The notes: generated from the letters alone by a model not told the origin. Positions 6,496 to 16,294 are shown, counted from the stretch's first letter. The stretch: 32,318 nt of DNA from an uncultured Planctomycetaceae bacterium (GCA_937916515.1 CALFSX010000255.1:1-32318); one strand, 5' to 3'. Translations and numbers: made by a program.

Positions 6496-9400
6496 ATGTA
6501 CTTCATGTGTCGATTTTTGACGCTGCTATCTCTTGTCGCACCAATAACTTTTGCATCCGCCACACTGGCTGCGGACCAATCAAGTGTTCACAAAGAAGGG
6601 TTGCGTGAAAACAAGCCGAACGTCTGGGCTTTACAGCACGCAACTGTGGTCGTTCGGCCCGGCCACACAATCGACGACGCAACGGTCGTTGTACGAAGCG
6701 GAAAGATCGCTTCTGTGGCAAAAGGCGGTCCTGTTCCCACGGATGCTCGTGCAATCGATCTTAGCGGCAAGACCATCTATCCGGGGTTCATCGATGCCTA
6801 TTCAGAAACGACTCTCAACACAGATCACTTAAGCAAGACGGCCGCGTATTGGAACGCCAATATTGTTCCGCAGCTGCATGTCGCTGATCAGTTTTCCGCC
6901 AACGAAGAAAATTCCACGTTGCGAAAGCAGGGCATCGTGGCTCAACTGCGAGCTCCCGGTGCAGCCATCATTCGCGGCCAAAGCGCCGTTGTTTCCACAG
7001 GAACCAACGATACAGCAACAGCCGTGATTGCTCGCGATGTTGCTCAGCACATGCACCTAACCGTCAATCGACGCAGCCGCAGCGGATATCCCGGTTCGCC
7101 CATGGGAGCCGTCGCGCTGGCTCGCCAGACAATGTACGACGCTCAATGGTACGCCGAAGCATGGCAAGCCGGGAACGCCGATTCCAGCCTGCCGCGTCCG
7201 GAACGCAACGACGCCCTGGCAGCTCTCGCCGGCGCGTTGGATGGCACGCAGCCGGTGATTATCGAAACGTCCAACGAACAGTTCTTTCTGCGAGCCGACC
7301 AGTTTGCGGGCGAATTCGGCCTGAACATAATTGTCAAAGGCAGTGGTAACGAATATCGCCGTCTGGAAAGCATCGCTGCCACCGGACGCACGGTCATTCT
7401 GCCGCTTAACTTTCCCGACGCGCCCAACGTAAGCACGGCTGAAGTTGCTCAGGATGTCACGCTGGAATCGTTGATGCACTGGGATATCGCCCCCGAAAAT
7501 CCCGCCAGAGTCGCGTCCGCCGGAATTCGATTTGCCTTCACCACAGATCGGCTGTCTTCCACGGGTGATTTTCTGAAGTCGCTGAAAACGGCCGTTGAAC
7601 GAGGCCTGTCAGAAGACGCTGCTCTGGCAGCTCTGACGCTCACGCCCGCAGAACTGTTCGGCGTGGACGATCAACTGGGAACCGTTGAAACGGGCAAGCT
7701 GGCCAGCTTTGTTATCACCGATGGCGACCTGTTTAAAGCGAAAACGAAAGTGGTGGAAACGTGGGTCGATGGCACACGTTTTGAACATTCGCCAGAACCT
7801 CACAAGGCTCTGGAAGGCGAGTACGAAGTGCGTCTGGCAAAGCAGGGCAAGCAACCGACAAAACTGTTTGTAGAACTGACTCGCGACGGCAAGTCGGCTG
7901 GTGGTCGAGTTTCCAGAAAACCGTTTCCGGCTCCCAAAGCTGCCGAAAAAAATGATAAGGACAAGTCAGACGCCGACAGCGATGACGCAACAAGCGACGG
8001 CAAGTCAGACGTCGCAACCAAAAGCGACTCCGCCGCGTCCGACGAATCGCCGACAGAAACCAAGCCGCAGGACGAGTCCAGGTCTAAAGGCAAGAAGAAG
8101 GCCGACACGGAAATCGTCAGCCTGAAAAACGCCAGCCTGCGAGACTTTGCGGCGACCGCTCAATTCAAAACAGACGACTGGGGCACATCCGGAATGGCTC
8201 GCATGACGCTGGTCTTCAGCGAAGATTTGTCCGACGACAAGGCGGCCGCTCAGGTGGGTTTCGGCCAGATCATTTGGGCAGACGGCACAACGTCCACCGC
8301 CACGGTCTTCAAATCAGCTGCGAAAATAACTGAAGATGCCGTCGCCAGTAAAGGCGAAGACAAAACCGACGACAACAAGCCTGCAGATGCCGACAAAGCC
8401 AGCTCGTCCTTTCCAGTAAACTATCCCATGGGAGCCTTCGGTGTGGCCACGTTGCCGAAGCCTGTTGGGCCAACCGTGCTGACCAACGCCACGCTATGGA
8501 CCTGCGGACCGGAAGGCATTATCGAAAACGGCATGATCTTAATCGACAACGGGCTGATTGTCGCCGTGGGCAAAGAACTGGATCTTCCGGAAGGTGTCAC
8601 CCACGTTGACGTAAAGGGCATGCACATTACTCCTGGAATCATCGATTGCCATTCTCACATGGCAACCGATGGCGGAGTTAACGAATCAACTCAGGCCATC
8701 ACCTGCGAAGTTCGTATTGGCGATTTTGTCGATGCGGACGACATCACAATTTACCGTCAGCTGGCGGGAGGCGTCACGGCGGCCAATATCCTTCACGGTT
8801 CTGCCAATCCAATCGGCGGCCAGAACCAGGTGATCAAACTTCGCTGGGGTGCAACTGGCGAACAGATGAAGTTCAAAGAAGCACCTCAGGGAGTCAAGTT
8901 TGCTTTGGGCGAAAACGTCAAGCAAAGCAACTGGGGAGTGGAAAGCACGGGGCGATATCCGCAAACTCGAATGGGCGTCGAACAGCTGTTTCGAGATTCG
9001 TTTGTGGCAGCTCGCGAGTACGGCGAATCCATGAGATCGTGGGAACGCAATCGTCGAGGACTTCCGCCGCGACGCGATCTGGAACTGGATGCGTTGCAGG
9101 AAATGGTCGAAGGCACTCGCTGGATTCATTGCCACAGCTATCGGCAGGATGAAATTCTGGCACTGATCCGCATTCTTGACGAACAGGGCATCACCATCGG
9201 CACGTTCCAGCACATTCTGGAAGGTTATAAAGTGGCCGACGAGATGGCAAAACACGGAGCGATGGCGTCTGCGTTTTCTGACTGGTGGGCGTACAAGTTT
9301 GAAGTGTACGACGCGATTCCGTACGCGGGAGCTATCATGCACGAAGCCGGCGTTGTTGTCAGCTTTAATTCAGACGACGCAGAACTGGCAACTCACCTGA

Positions 9401-9813
9401 ACAAAGAAGCCGCAAAAGCCGTTAAGTACGGCGGTCTGCCAGAAGAAGAAGCTTTAAAGTTTGTGACGTTGAATCCAGCGAAGCAACTTCGCATTGATGA
9501 ATACGTGGGTTCTCTGGAAGCTGGCAAGCACGCCGACATCGTGGTGTGGAACGAATCGCCCCTATCCAACTTTAGTCGAGCTGAACAAACATGGATCGAT
9601 GGAGCCATTTACTTTGATCGCAACCAGGACCAGGCGGCTAGAAAAGACGTCGATCAGATGCGCAACGCGTTGATTCAGAAAGTGCTGACCAGCGGATCAA
9701 AAATGCGAGGCGTTGGCGAACGAGAAGATGATCCATCCGGCCTGTGGCCACGCTATGACGAATTCTGCCACGCTCATGGCCACGACCATGGAGCTCACAA
9801 GTTGAAGAACTAA
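6496..9813 (+). CDS. Secreted double amidohydrolase (tandem-domain fusion)
   Basis: The 1105-residue protein has two amidohydrolase-like halves in one chain. A signal peptide (CRFLTLLSLVAPITFASATLA) precedes the N-terminal half (about residues 40-450). There the usual metal-binding HxH is replaced: GKTIYPGFIDAYSETT. A charged Asp/Ser/Lys-rich linker (about 484-536) follows. The C-terminal half (about 645-1085) keeps a full ligand set: IDCHSHM (His719, His721), WIHCHSYRQDE, GTFQHILEGYK and SFNSDDAE. It resembles the imidazolonepropionase-like amidohydrolases of planctomycetes, and the substrate is unknown. The C-terminus is His-rich (HAHGHDHGAH). I chose ATG 6496 because AGGA lies six bases upstream and the signal peptide follows at once; in-frame starts at 6427, 6445 and 6460 exist. 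The TAA stop is contributed by repeat A. Confidence 0.85.
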   Translation: MYFMCRFLTLLSLVAPITFASATLAADQSSVHKEGLRENKPNVWALQHATVVVRPGHTIDDATVVVRSGKIASVAKGGPVPTDARAIDLSGKTIYPGFIDAYSETTLNTDHLSKTAAYWNANIVPQLHVADQFSANEENSTLRKQGIVAQLRAPGAAIIRGQSAVVSTGTNDTATAVIARDVAQHMHLTVNRRSRSGYPGSPMGAVALARQTMYDAQWYAEAWQAGNADSSLPRPERNDALAALAGALDGTQPVIIETSNEQFFLRADQFAGEFGLNIIVKGSGNEYRRLESIAATGRTVILPLNFPDAPNVSTAEVAQDVTLESLMHWDIAPENPARVASAGIRFAFTTDRLSSTGDFLKSLKTAVERGLSEDAALAALTLTPAELFGVDDQLGTVETGKLASFVITDGDLFKAKTKVVETWVDGTRFEHSPEPHKALEGEYEVRLAKQGKQPTKLFVELTRDGKSAGGRVSRKPFPAPKAAEKNDKDKSDADSDDATSDGKSDVATKSDSAASDESPTETKPQDESRSKGKKKADTEIVSLKNASLRDFAATAQFKTDDWGTSGMARMTLVFSEDLSDDKAAAQVGFGQIIWADGTTSTATVFKSAAKITEDAVASKGEDKTDDNKPADADKASSSFPVNYPMGAFGVATLPKPVGPTVLTNATLWTCGPEGIIENGMILIDNGLIVAVGKELDLPEGVTHVDVKGMHITPGIIDCHSHMATDGGVNESTQAITCEVRIGDFVDADDITIYRQLAGGVTAANILHGSANPIGGQNQVIKLRWGATGEQMKFKEAPQGVKFALGENVKQSNWGVESTGRYPQTRMGVEQLFRDSFVAAREYGESMRSWERNRRGLPPRRDLELDALQEMVEGTRWIHCHSYRQDEILALIRILDEQGITIGTFQHILEGYKVADEMAKHGAMASAFSDWWAYKFEVYDAIPYAGAIMHEAGVVVSFNSDDAELATHLNKEAAKAVKYGGLPEEEALKFVTLNPAKQLRIDEYVGSLEAGKHADIVVWNESPLSNFSRAEQTWIDGAIYFDRNQDQAARKDVDQMRNALIQKVLTSGSKMRGVGEREDDPSGLWPRYDEFCHAHGHDHGAHKLKN

Positions 9814-9935
9814 CAAGGGCTTCGCCCTTGACCCAGTGGCGTGGCATCCAGACAGACGGGGAACGGTCTAATCGCCTAACCGCTCCGTTGTCGCTCTTAA
9901 AACCTGACTCAATGTGAACATGCTTTCTGATTTAT
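9810..9935 (+). repeat. Repeat A copy 1 with a repeat B fragment
   Basis: It starts CTAACAAGGGCTTCGCCCTT, continues with GACCCAGTGGCGTGG and CGCTCCGTTGTCGCT, and passes at about 9895 into the repeat B piece TGACTCAATGTGAACATG. The first TAA is the stop codon of the amidohydrolase. The rest forms the spacer to the next gene. Confidence 0.85.
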
Positions 9936-10018
9936 CAAGCCTAAATAGATCCTTGCCAAAATTAGATTACGGCCGGTCTCTGCATTCACTCCGTACACAT
10001 CACGCAAAGCAGCGTACT

Positions 10019-11326
10019 ATGAAATATTCACACATCACAACATCCGCTCGCCGGATCCTGTTAATTGCCATCGCCGTGTTTGCAGGAAACAGCTGCACCA
10101 GCGTTTCCGCAACCGACGAAGTACCCGGCGCACCTCAATCTCGCCCAGTGGCCCTTACCAACGCGGTTATTCACACCATTTTTGGGCCCCCCATTGAAAA
10201 CGGAACGATCGTTTTTGAGGACGGAAAGATCACGGAAATCGGCAAGAAGGTAAAGTCACCAAAGAACGCTCAGGTGGTTGACCTGAAGGGGCAGCACGTT
10301 TATCCCAGCCTGATTGAAGCGTTGTCGCAGATTGGTTTGCGAGAAATCTCCGCCGTGCGAGCGACCATCGATTCATCAGAAACGGGCAGCATCAATCCGA
10401 ACGTGAAAGCTCACGTGGCCGTCAATCCTGACAGTGAAGTGATTCCCGTTACTCGAGCCAACGGGATTTTGATCGCCGTGTCGGCTCCTTCCGGCGGGCG
10501 AGTCAGCGGGTACGCCAGCGTGATGCAGCTGGATGGCTGGACATACGAACAAATGACGCTGCAACCCAACGTCGCCATGGTTGTTAACTGGCCGTCGCCC
10601 CCGTCTTCCGGCGAAAGCCCTGGTCTGAAAGAACTGCGAGAACTATTAGACGACGCTCGAGCGTACAAGGCTGCTCGCGATACAGAAGGCGGCGGCCAGA
10701 AGCATGATATTCGGTTAGAAGGTCTGCTGCCGGTTGTCGCGGGCGAAGTGCCGATGCTGGCAAAAGCCGACGACGCCAGCGAGATTCAGGCGGCGGTTGC
10801 GTTTGCCGTGGAACAGGGTTTAAAGGTCATCATCTTTGGCGGTCACGACGCAGAACAATGTGCAGACCTGCTGAAGAAACACAACGTTCCGGTGATTATC
10901 GATTCCGTACACCGACGCCCCGTTCGGCGACACGAAGCTTACGATGTTGCGTACACGTTGCCCGCACGTTTAAGCAGCAAGGGCGTCAAGTTCTGCATTT
11001 CGTGCTATGACCGGTCAGAAACCTGGAACACTCGCAACCTGCCGTATCACGCCGCCACAGCAGCAGCTCACGGACTGTCTTACGAAGACGCCCTGCGATC
11101 GGTGACTTTGTTTCCGGCTGAAATTCTGGGAATAGCAGATCGAGTCGGTTCATTGGAAAAAGGCAAAGACGCCACCATCATCATCACCACCGGCGACCCA
11201 CTGGAAACCGACACGCAAGTTACGAAAGCCTACGTTCAAGGTCGAGAAGTCCAGCTAACCAGCCGCCACACTCGCCTGAACGACAAGTACGAACAAAAGT
11301 ACCGCCAGCAAGGGCCTCGCCCTTAA
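10019..11326 (+). CDS. Amidohydrolase-like protein lacking metal ligands
   Basis: The 435-residue product has a signal peptide (RRILLIAIAVFAGNSCTSVSA) and an amidohydrolase fold pattern: a beta-sandwich start RPVALTNAVIHTIFGPPIENG and a composite end SVTLFPAEILGIADRVGSLEKGKDATIII. The catalytic HxH is absent (GQHVYPSLIEALSQIG), and I see no full set of later His/Asp ligands. It looks like a close relative of the degenerate N-terminal half of the upstream fusion. It may be a partner or scaffold subunit rather than an active hydrolase, which is inference. I use ATG 10019, directly before the signal peptide; the frame is open from 9914, but that part is repeat sequence. The last residues (QQGPRP) and the stop are encoded by repeat A copy 2. 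Confidence 0.8.
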   Translation: MKYSHITTSARRILLIAIAVFAGNSCTSVSATDEVPGAPQSRPVALTNAVIHTIFGPPIENGTIVFEDGKITEIGKKVKSPKNAQVVDLKGQHVYPSLIEALSQIGLREISAVRATIDSSETGSINPNVKAHVAVNPDSEVIPVTRANGILIAVSAPSGGRVSGYASVMQLDGWTYEQMTLQPNVAMVVNWPSPPSSGESPGLKELRELLDDARAYKAARDTEGGGQKHDIRLEGLLPVVAGEVPMLAKADDASEIQAAVAFAVEQGLKVIIFGGHDAEQCADLLKKHNVPVIIDSVHRRPVRRHEAYDVAYTLPARLSSKGVKFCISCYDRSETWNTRNLPYHAATAAAHGLSYEDALRSVTLFPAEILGIADRVGSLEKGKDATIIITTGDPLETDTQVTKAYVQGREVQLTSRHTRLNDKYEQKYRQQGPRP

Positions 11327-11392
11327 CCCGGTGGCGTGGATCGCGGTTAAGGCGTGGGACGTCTTAACCGCCCAGCCGCTCCGTTGTCGCTA
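11308..11392 (+). repeat. Repeat A copy 2 (diverged)
   Basis: GCAAGGGCCTCGCCCTTAAC, then CCGGTGGCGTGG and CCGCTCCGTTGTCGCTAC. The 5' hairpin keeps its pairing. It overlaps the 3' end of the preceding gene and provides its stop codon (11324-11326). Confidence 0.8.
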
Positions 11393-11595
11393 CGCGGTAG
11401 GGTCGTACCGCTGCGACGTGAAGTGATATCGCGTTCCGCCAGTACCAGCTCGGCTGCGTTGCCGCCACCGGTCAGCACGTTATGGAGAACCTCGCCCAGT
11501 GCTTCGACCACGCGATCCACGGCCGGAACGAGTTCGTGAAATTGGGCGTCCGAAAAGTTTCGTCTAGCGCACAGGCCCTGCTCCGCCTGAGGCAA
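11393..11595 (-). pseudogene. Possible gene remnant between repeats
   Basis: On the minus strand a short frame reads FSDAQFHELVPAVDRVVEAL, then GEVLHNVLTGGGNAAELVLA. This looks like genuine helical protein, but it is bounded on both sides by repeat sequence: repeat D at 11564-11610 and repeat A at 11308-11392, which would encode the odd tail SDNGAAGRL. No start with a ribosome binding site is seen. It is best read as a fragment of a lost gene, of unknown family. Confidence 0.25.
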
Positions 11596-11610
11596 GCTCA
11601 GGGGGAGGCG
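11564..11610. repeat. Repeat D copy 1 (CTAGCGCA...AGGCCCTGC)
   Basis: CTAGCGCACAGGCCCTGC is followed by CCTGAGGCAAGCTCAGG, a hairpin, and then GGGAGGCG. The same order recurs at 24665-24712. The remaining gap to 11878 shows no gene or clear signal. Confidence 0.6.
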
Positions 11611-11878
11611 TGTTAGATGGTGCTGTCTTCGGGGAAGGCGGGGCGCAAGTCTGATTCAGTCGCTCCCGAGCTTACCGTGGGAGTTCACAGCGACTTTGCG
11701 CCACCCAGCTATCAGCCGAGCTTCGAGCTTGCGTGTTGGTTTGCTGATATTCGGTTTTAGAGGCCGGGGTGCGTGCTTTCATTGGATCAATTGCACGTTT
11801 CCTCTGCTGTGTGTAGCATGCTGCCCTGTGTGCATGGCCCCTGGTAAATAATTCGCCCACGGAATACGGACAAGCAAA

Positions 11879-12505
11879 TTGGAACGGAATAATAACTTCG
11901 ACGCCGACTGGTTTGTTTTTCAGCGGCTTCAGGATGTTGCTGCGGCTCGCCGAATTAATCTGATTCGCATGGTTGCGGTGCTGATGTTTTTTGCTTTGGT
12001 TGTTTGGGATGTGTACAGCAGCGATTTGCCAACAAGCGAACAGATGGCTCACCTGAAAAGCGTCACCAGAATTTGTGCAGCGTGGATGTTGCTGGCAGCG
12101 GCTGTGTTTACATCACTGATGATGAAGGTGTTTCCCCCGATCATCAACTATCTCACCACAATCGGCGACGTCCTGCTGTTGACCGCTGTTGCAGCTTTGG
12201 GACTTGGAGCCGCTGGAAATTTGATACTGGGTTATTTTTTGATTGTGGCAGCCAGCTTCCTAAGGTTCAGTCTGCCGCTGATTGTATTCACATGGCTGCT
12301 GTCGATTTTCGGATACCTGATTCTGGTCTACAACACGACCTCGTTCAGGATTCGACCAGACGATGTGGAGTTTCCGTATTTTGAAATGCTGCGAGTAATC
12401 TGCGGGCTGTGCGTGATGGCCATTATTGGCTGGCAACTTTGCAGCGGCGGAAAGGCTGCATTGCACGCATCGATCGAAGCGAATCTGGCGGAGAGCGACC
12501 AGTGA
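11879..12505 (+). CDS. Six-helix integral membrane protein
   Basis: The protein has 208 residues and about six hydrophobic segments: LIRMVAVLMFFALVVWDVY, ICAAWMLLAAAVFTSLMM, IGDVLLLTAVAALGLGAAG, LILGYFLIVAASFLRF, LIVFTWLLSIFGYLILVY and ICGLCVMAIIGWQLC. The pattern resembles the membrane anchor of bacterial adenylate/guanylate cyclases or histidine kinases, but no catalytic domain follows, so the function is unknown. The start is a TTG at 11879; no ATG lies near it and the upstream binding site is weak, so the start is uncertain. The stop overlaps the GTG of the next gene (GTGA), implying translational coupling and a joint role. Confidence 0.7.
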   Translation: MERNNNFDADWFVFQRLQDVAAARRINLIRMVAVLMFFALVVWDVYSSDLPTSEQMAHLKSVTRICAAWMLLAAAVFTSLMMKVFPPIINYLTTIGDVLLLTAVAALGLGAAGNLILGYFLIVAASFLRFSLPLIVFTWLLSIFGYLILVYNTTSFRIRPDDVEFPYFEMLRVICGLCVMAIIGWQLCSGGKAALHASIEANLAESDQ

Positions 12506-12786
12506 AAACGAATTCCGACAACAATTGCCCCACGTGTGGAGAACCGCGTGTTGAAGGTCAGGACGTTTGCTGGGTCTGCTTCAATCCCTACGCGGCATCG
12601 CCAGTCACGCGTGCTAATCCGGACTATAGCCCGCCTTCAACCAACCCTTTCGTTTCGGTACTAAGAGCGTTGCTGATCGGAATTGTTGGCGGGGTCGCCG
12701 CCTTCCTGGTGATGTGCTTTATGGCGTTTGCGTTTATCGGCGCCGTGGTTACCGCGTTCTTTGTAATCTGCACGGGCCTGAACTGA
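12502..12786 (+). CDS. Small zinc-ribbon membrane protein
   Basis: The product has 94 residues. It begins with a cytosolic zinc ribbon (CPTCGEP near residue 9, CWVCFNPY near 23), then a Pro/Ser-rich linker and two hydrophobic stretches (ALLIGIVGGVAAFLVMCFMA and FAFIGAVVTAFFVICTG). I chose GTG 12502 because it overlaps the previous stop codon as GTGA and puts the zinc ribbon at the N-terminus; a longer reading from 12409 would run inside the upstream gene. Proteins of this type usually assist or regulate a membrane partner, and the coupled six-helix protein is the obvious candidate. Function unknown. Confidence 0.7.
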   Translation: MKTNSDNNCPTCGEPRVEGQDVCWVCFNPYAASPVTRANPDYSPPSTNPFVSVLRALLIGIVGGVAAFLVMCFMAFAFIGAVVTAFFVICTGLN

Positions 12787-12872
12787 AACCGGCGTGCTGG
12801 CGATTGCGTGGTGATTTCGATGTGGCTTGTCCAACAGCCCCAAGTGCATTGCGACCCATGGTTTAAAAAAAC

Positions 12873-12929
12873 GTAGGGCCGGTTCCTACCGGCCAGGCTG
12901 AACACGCGGCCGGTAGGAACCGGCCCTAC
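12873..12929. repeat. Perfect 22-bp inverted repeat (GTAGGGCCGGTTCC)
   Basis: Arms 12873-12894 and 12908-12929 are exact reverse complements over 22 bases with a 13-base loop. Each arm also contains its own GGCCGGT-AGGA-ACCGGCC palindrome. A damaged copy occurs at 22895-22960. The rest of the gap to 13058 shows nothing else. Confidence 0.85.
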
Positions 12930-13058
12930 TTCGTTGCCGTACAGTCGGAGCAACCGGAACAGTTTTGGTGAATTTCCTACGCGCTACGACCAATTGGAAA
13001 TCGAAGAAGATTTCTTCCTGGGCCAGACATTGGTTCAACTTCAGCGTTCGAAGAGTGC

Positions 13059-14168
<1,110 letters not shown>

Positions 14169-14169
14169 G

Positions 14170-14438
14170 TGGACAGCGCCACGCCTGAATGAGCCGCAGG
14201 GCGTCAGCCTCGGTTTTTCCGGTGATCCGCACTAACAAGGGCTTCGCCCTTGACCCAGTGGCGTGGAATGCGGCAAGACATGGAACGCTGGAATCGCCGA
14301 GCCGTTCCGTTGTCGCTACGAACAAGATGCGCGCACGGTGCGCGCATCATTTTTAGTAAGACTCTAACCGGGGCTAACGCCCTGCGGCTGATGTGGGTCG
14401 CAGAAATACTGATCCTTCATTGAACGTGGCGCTGTCCA
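14170..14438. repeat. Nested inverted repeats surrounding repeat A copy 3
   Basis: Outer arms: TGGACAGCGCCACG (14170-14183) and CGTGGCGCTGTCCA (14425-14438), exact. Inner arms: GAGCCGCAGGGCGTCAGCC (from 14191) and GGCTAACGCCCTGCGGCT (to 14389), nearly exact. Repeat A copy 3 occupies the centre. The layering suggests successive insertion into an older palindrome. Confidence 0.75.
14232..14366 (+). repeat. Repeat A copy 3 (full length)
   Basis: It runs from CTAACAAGGGCTTCGCCC, through GACCCAGTGGCGTGG, GACATGGAACGCTGGAATCG and GTTCCGTTGTCGCTACGA, to the second hairpin ATGCGCGCACGGTGCGCGCA and the terminal GTAAGACTCTAAC. It is the best example of the complete unit. Confidence 0.9.
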
Positions 14439-14476
14439 GCTAAAGTGTTCAAGGTTGAAAAGGGATCGCGACGGGG

Positions 14477-14562
14477 GGCCTGGGCGGACCGAGGTCCGAG
14501 CGATGAACAAGCGGAACCCCGGGGTTTCCTTCACCAAGTCAGTCCAGCCTCGGCCACCCAGA
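14477..14562 (+). repeat. Repeat E copy 1
   Basis: GGCCTGGGCGGACCGAGGTC, then CGGGGTTTCCTTC, AGTCAGTCCAGCCTCGGCCA and CCCA. Homologous stretches lie at 18949-19027 (opposite strand) and 31556-31638. Confidence 0.6.
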
Positions 14563-14689
14563 TAGAAGCTGCGATTCTCGTTGTGTTGCGGGGTTATTCG
14601 GAGCCGCAGCCTGAAGCCGTTTCACCCGTGTTTTGCAAGCAAACGAAACATCACGTTCGAACATCCGTTAGCCATTGGCGGTCATAAAC

Positions 14690-15283
14690 ATGCAGACTCG
14701 ATCCTTTTACTGTGCTGTGCTTACTCCTGTTCTGTTGGTCGCAGGTTGGGTTTCGTATACCTTTCTGAAGCCGGCAGACAAGTATGTTCCCGTCAGTGGC
14801 TTTGTGGTGTTGGATGGCACTCCTTTAGTGGATGCCGACATATTTTTCGTGTCGCAGAATTCGGGAAAGTCGGTGACTTCTCGTTTTGGCAAATCCAACG
14901 ACATCGGCGTGTACCAGATTCTGGATGGCGTTGAACCGGGCGAATATCGCGTGGTGGTAAAGAAACTGCTTGGCGAAGGCACGTCGGAATTCGGTGTGGA
15001 ACGAACCGAAACAGACATGGATGACGGGCAAATGGCGGCTCGCATGGACGCCAACGCTGGTGGGTCTCGTCAGGCTGCTGCTGCCGCTGTTTCTGCGGGG
15101 GCCAAACTCACTGCGTTAAACAGCGGAAAGTTAAAGTCACTCCCTGAAATCTACAGTTCGGCGGAATATACCATTCTGCGAGTGACCGTTCCGTCGAAAG
15201 GAACCTCCGCGGCGGACCTGTTTCTGGATTCGGAAGTGACCGAACAGGTTGCCGAATCGCCATCTGAGACTAACATGCACTAG
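14690..15283 (+). CDS. Membrane-anchored carboxypeptidase-regulatory-like protein
   Basis: The protein has 197 residues. An N-terminal membrane segment (AVLTPVLLVAGWVSYTFL) anchors it. The pattern VPVSGFVVLDGTPLVDADIF near residue 31 and VEPGEYRVVV near 80 is that of the carboxypeptidase-regulatory-like (Ig-like) domain found in many planctomycete lipoproteins encoded beside DUF1559 genes. There is no lipobox cysteine, so it would be anchored by the helix. The ATG at 14690 starts the membrane segment directly; a TTG at 14675 is upstream. It lies 520 bases after the DUF1559 gene on the same strand, with repeats in the gap. Function unknown, probably extracytoplasmic. Confidence 0.7.
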   Translation: MQTRSFYCAVLTPVLLVAGWVSYTFLKPADKYVPVSGFVVLDGTPLVDADIFFVSQNSGKSVTSRFGKSNDIGVYQILDGVEPGEYRVVVKKLLGEGTSEFGVERTETDMDDGQMAARMDANAGGSRQAAAAAVSAGAKLTALNSGKLKSLPEIYSSAEYTILRVTVPSKGTSAADLFLDSEVTEQVAESPSETNMH

Positions 15284-15379
15284 CAAGGTCGGCTGATTAA
15301 AATCGGGGCGATAGGCGATCGTTGCGTTGGCCTTGTGTGTGACAGCCCCTGTTGATTGTGCCGTTGAATTGCCGCTGTT

Positions 15380-16051
15380 ATGTCCATGTTTGACGAAAGA
15401 CCACAACAGCGATCTCTGGATTTCGGAGACTCAGGCCGTAGCGATCCTTCCCACTATTTGAGCTTTCCAGAAACGCTGCCGCTGCAGGATGGAGAAGTCT
15501 TTCTGCTGCGAAATGCGATCGAAGCCGAGCACGCTGCCCGCTTTGTGCAGCATTTAAAGACGGCCATCAAATGGCAGCACGAAGTTTACCGAGGTCGCCC
15601 GACGCTGCGTGGGACGGCATGGTTTGCTGACCAGGACGTTGAATACCGATATTCCGGCCAGACAATGATCGGCGGCGGCTGGGATTCGATGGTTGATAAC
15701 CTGCGAGACCGTTTGCAGTTGCTTTGCGGCGTTCAGTTCAACAGCGTGCTGGTGAATCACTATCCCGATGGGACTGCTCAAATGGGATGGCACTCAGACG
15801 ACGAACCAGAGCTCGGCCAAAATCCAACCATCGCTTCACTGTCATTCGGAGCTGCTCGCACTTTCAAGCTACGCCACAATGTTTCGGGCGAAGTTGTTCA
15901 ATGCACTTTGGACGACAACTGCCTGCTGGTGATGGCGGGCGCATTGCAGCATCATTGGCAGCACACGATTCCTCGCCGAACCAGCAAAATTGGCGAACGC
16001 TTCAACCTCACGTTCCGCTATACAAAACCGAACTTCTGGAACTCGCAATAG
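15380..16051 (+). CDS. alkB: AlkB-like 2-oxoglutarate/Fe(II) dioxygenase
   Basis: The 223-residue protein is about the size of the ALKBH2/3-like group. The core is NHYPDGTAQMGWHSDDEPEL, with the iron ligands His138 and Asp140, then ASLSFGAARTFKLRH, LLVMAGALQHHWQHTIPRR (third ligand His195), and RFNLTFR, whose Arg207 and Arg213 would bind 2-oxoglutarate. All key residues of a working enzyme are present. It would repair N-alkylated bases in DNA or RNA by oxidative demethylation in the cytosol. The start is ATG 15380; ATG 15386 is close behind. It follows the previous gene by 96 bases and is probably independent. The gene symbol reflects the family, not proven orthology with E. coli AlkB. Confidence 0.88.
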   Translation: MSMFDERPQQRSLDFGDSGRSDPSHYLSFPETLPLQDGEVFLLRNAIEAEHAARFVQHLKTAIKWQHEVYRGRPTLRGTAWFADQDVEYRYSGQTMIGGGWDSMVDNLRDRLQLLCGVQFNSVLVNHYPDGTAQMGWHSDDEPELGQNPTIASLSFGAARTFKLRHNVSGEVVQCTLDDNCLLVMAGALQHHWQHTIPRRTSKIGERFNLTFRYTKPNFWNSQ

Positions 16052-16060
16052 CTTTGTGCC

Positions 16061-16136
16061 TATCAAGGGCTTCGCCCCTGGCCCGGTGCGGCGTTTTTTC
16101 ATTGCCTGGCCCAGCCTTTCAGGCTGGGCCAGGCAA
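16061..16136. repeat. Partial repeat A copy 4 and a perfect 16-bp-stem hairpin
   Basis: ATCAAGGGCTTCGCCCCTGG (from 16062) is a truncated repeat A start. Directly after it, TTGCCTGGCCCAGCCT (16102-16117) pairs perfectly with AGGCTGGGCCAGGCAA (16121-16136) around a TTC loop. The hairpin lies between the convergent alkB and esterase 2 genes and could terminate either, though T-runs are weak. The remaining 160 bases to 16294 show no gene. Confidence 0.7.
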
Positions 16137-16294
16137 ACGAATGGGGCTTTGCCCCGCAAGCAAAAACGGCAAACGAATTTGCTGGTGGTCATCGAAGTAG
16201 TTGTCTGTATCGACAAGGCTCTCACCTCGGGCTGTCGAATTAGTCCGAGGGAGCCGCGTGGTAGTCGGTCAGGGGGCAATGCAAAACCGGAAAA

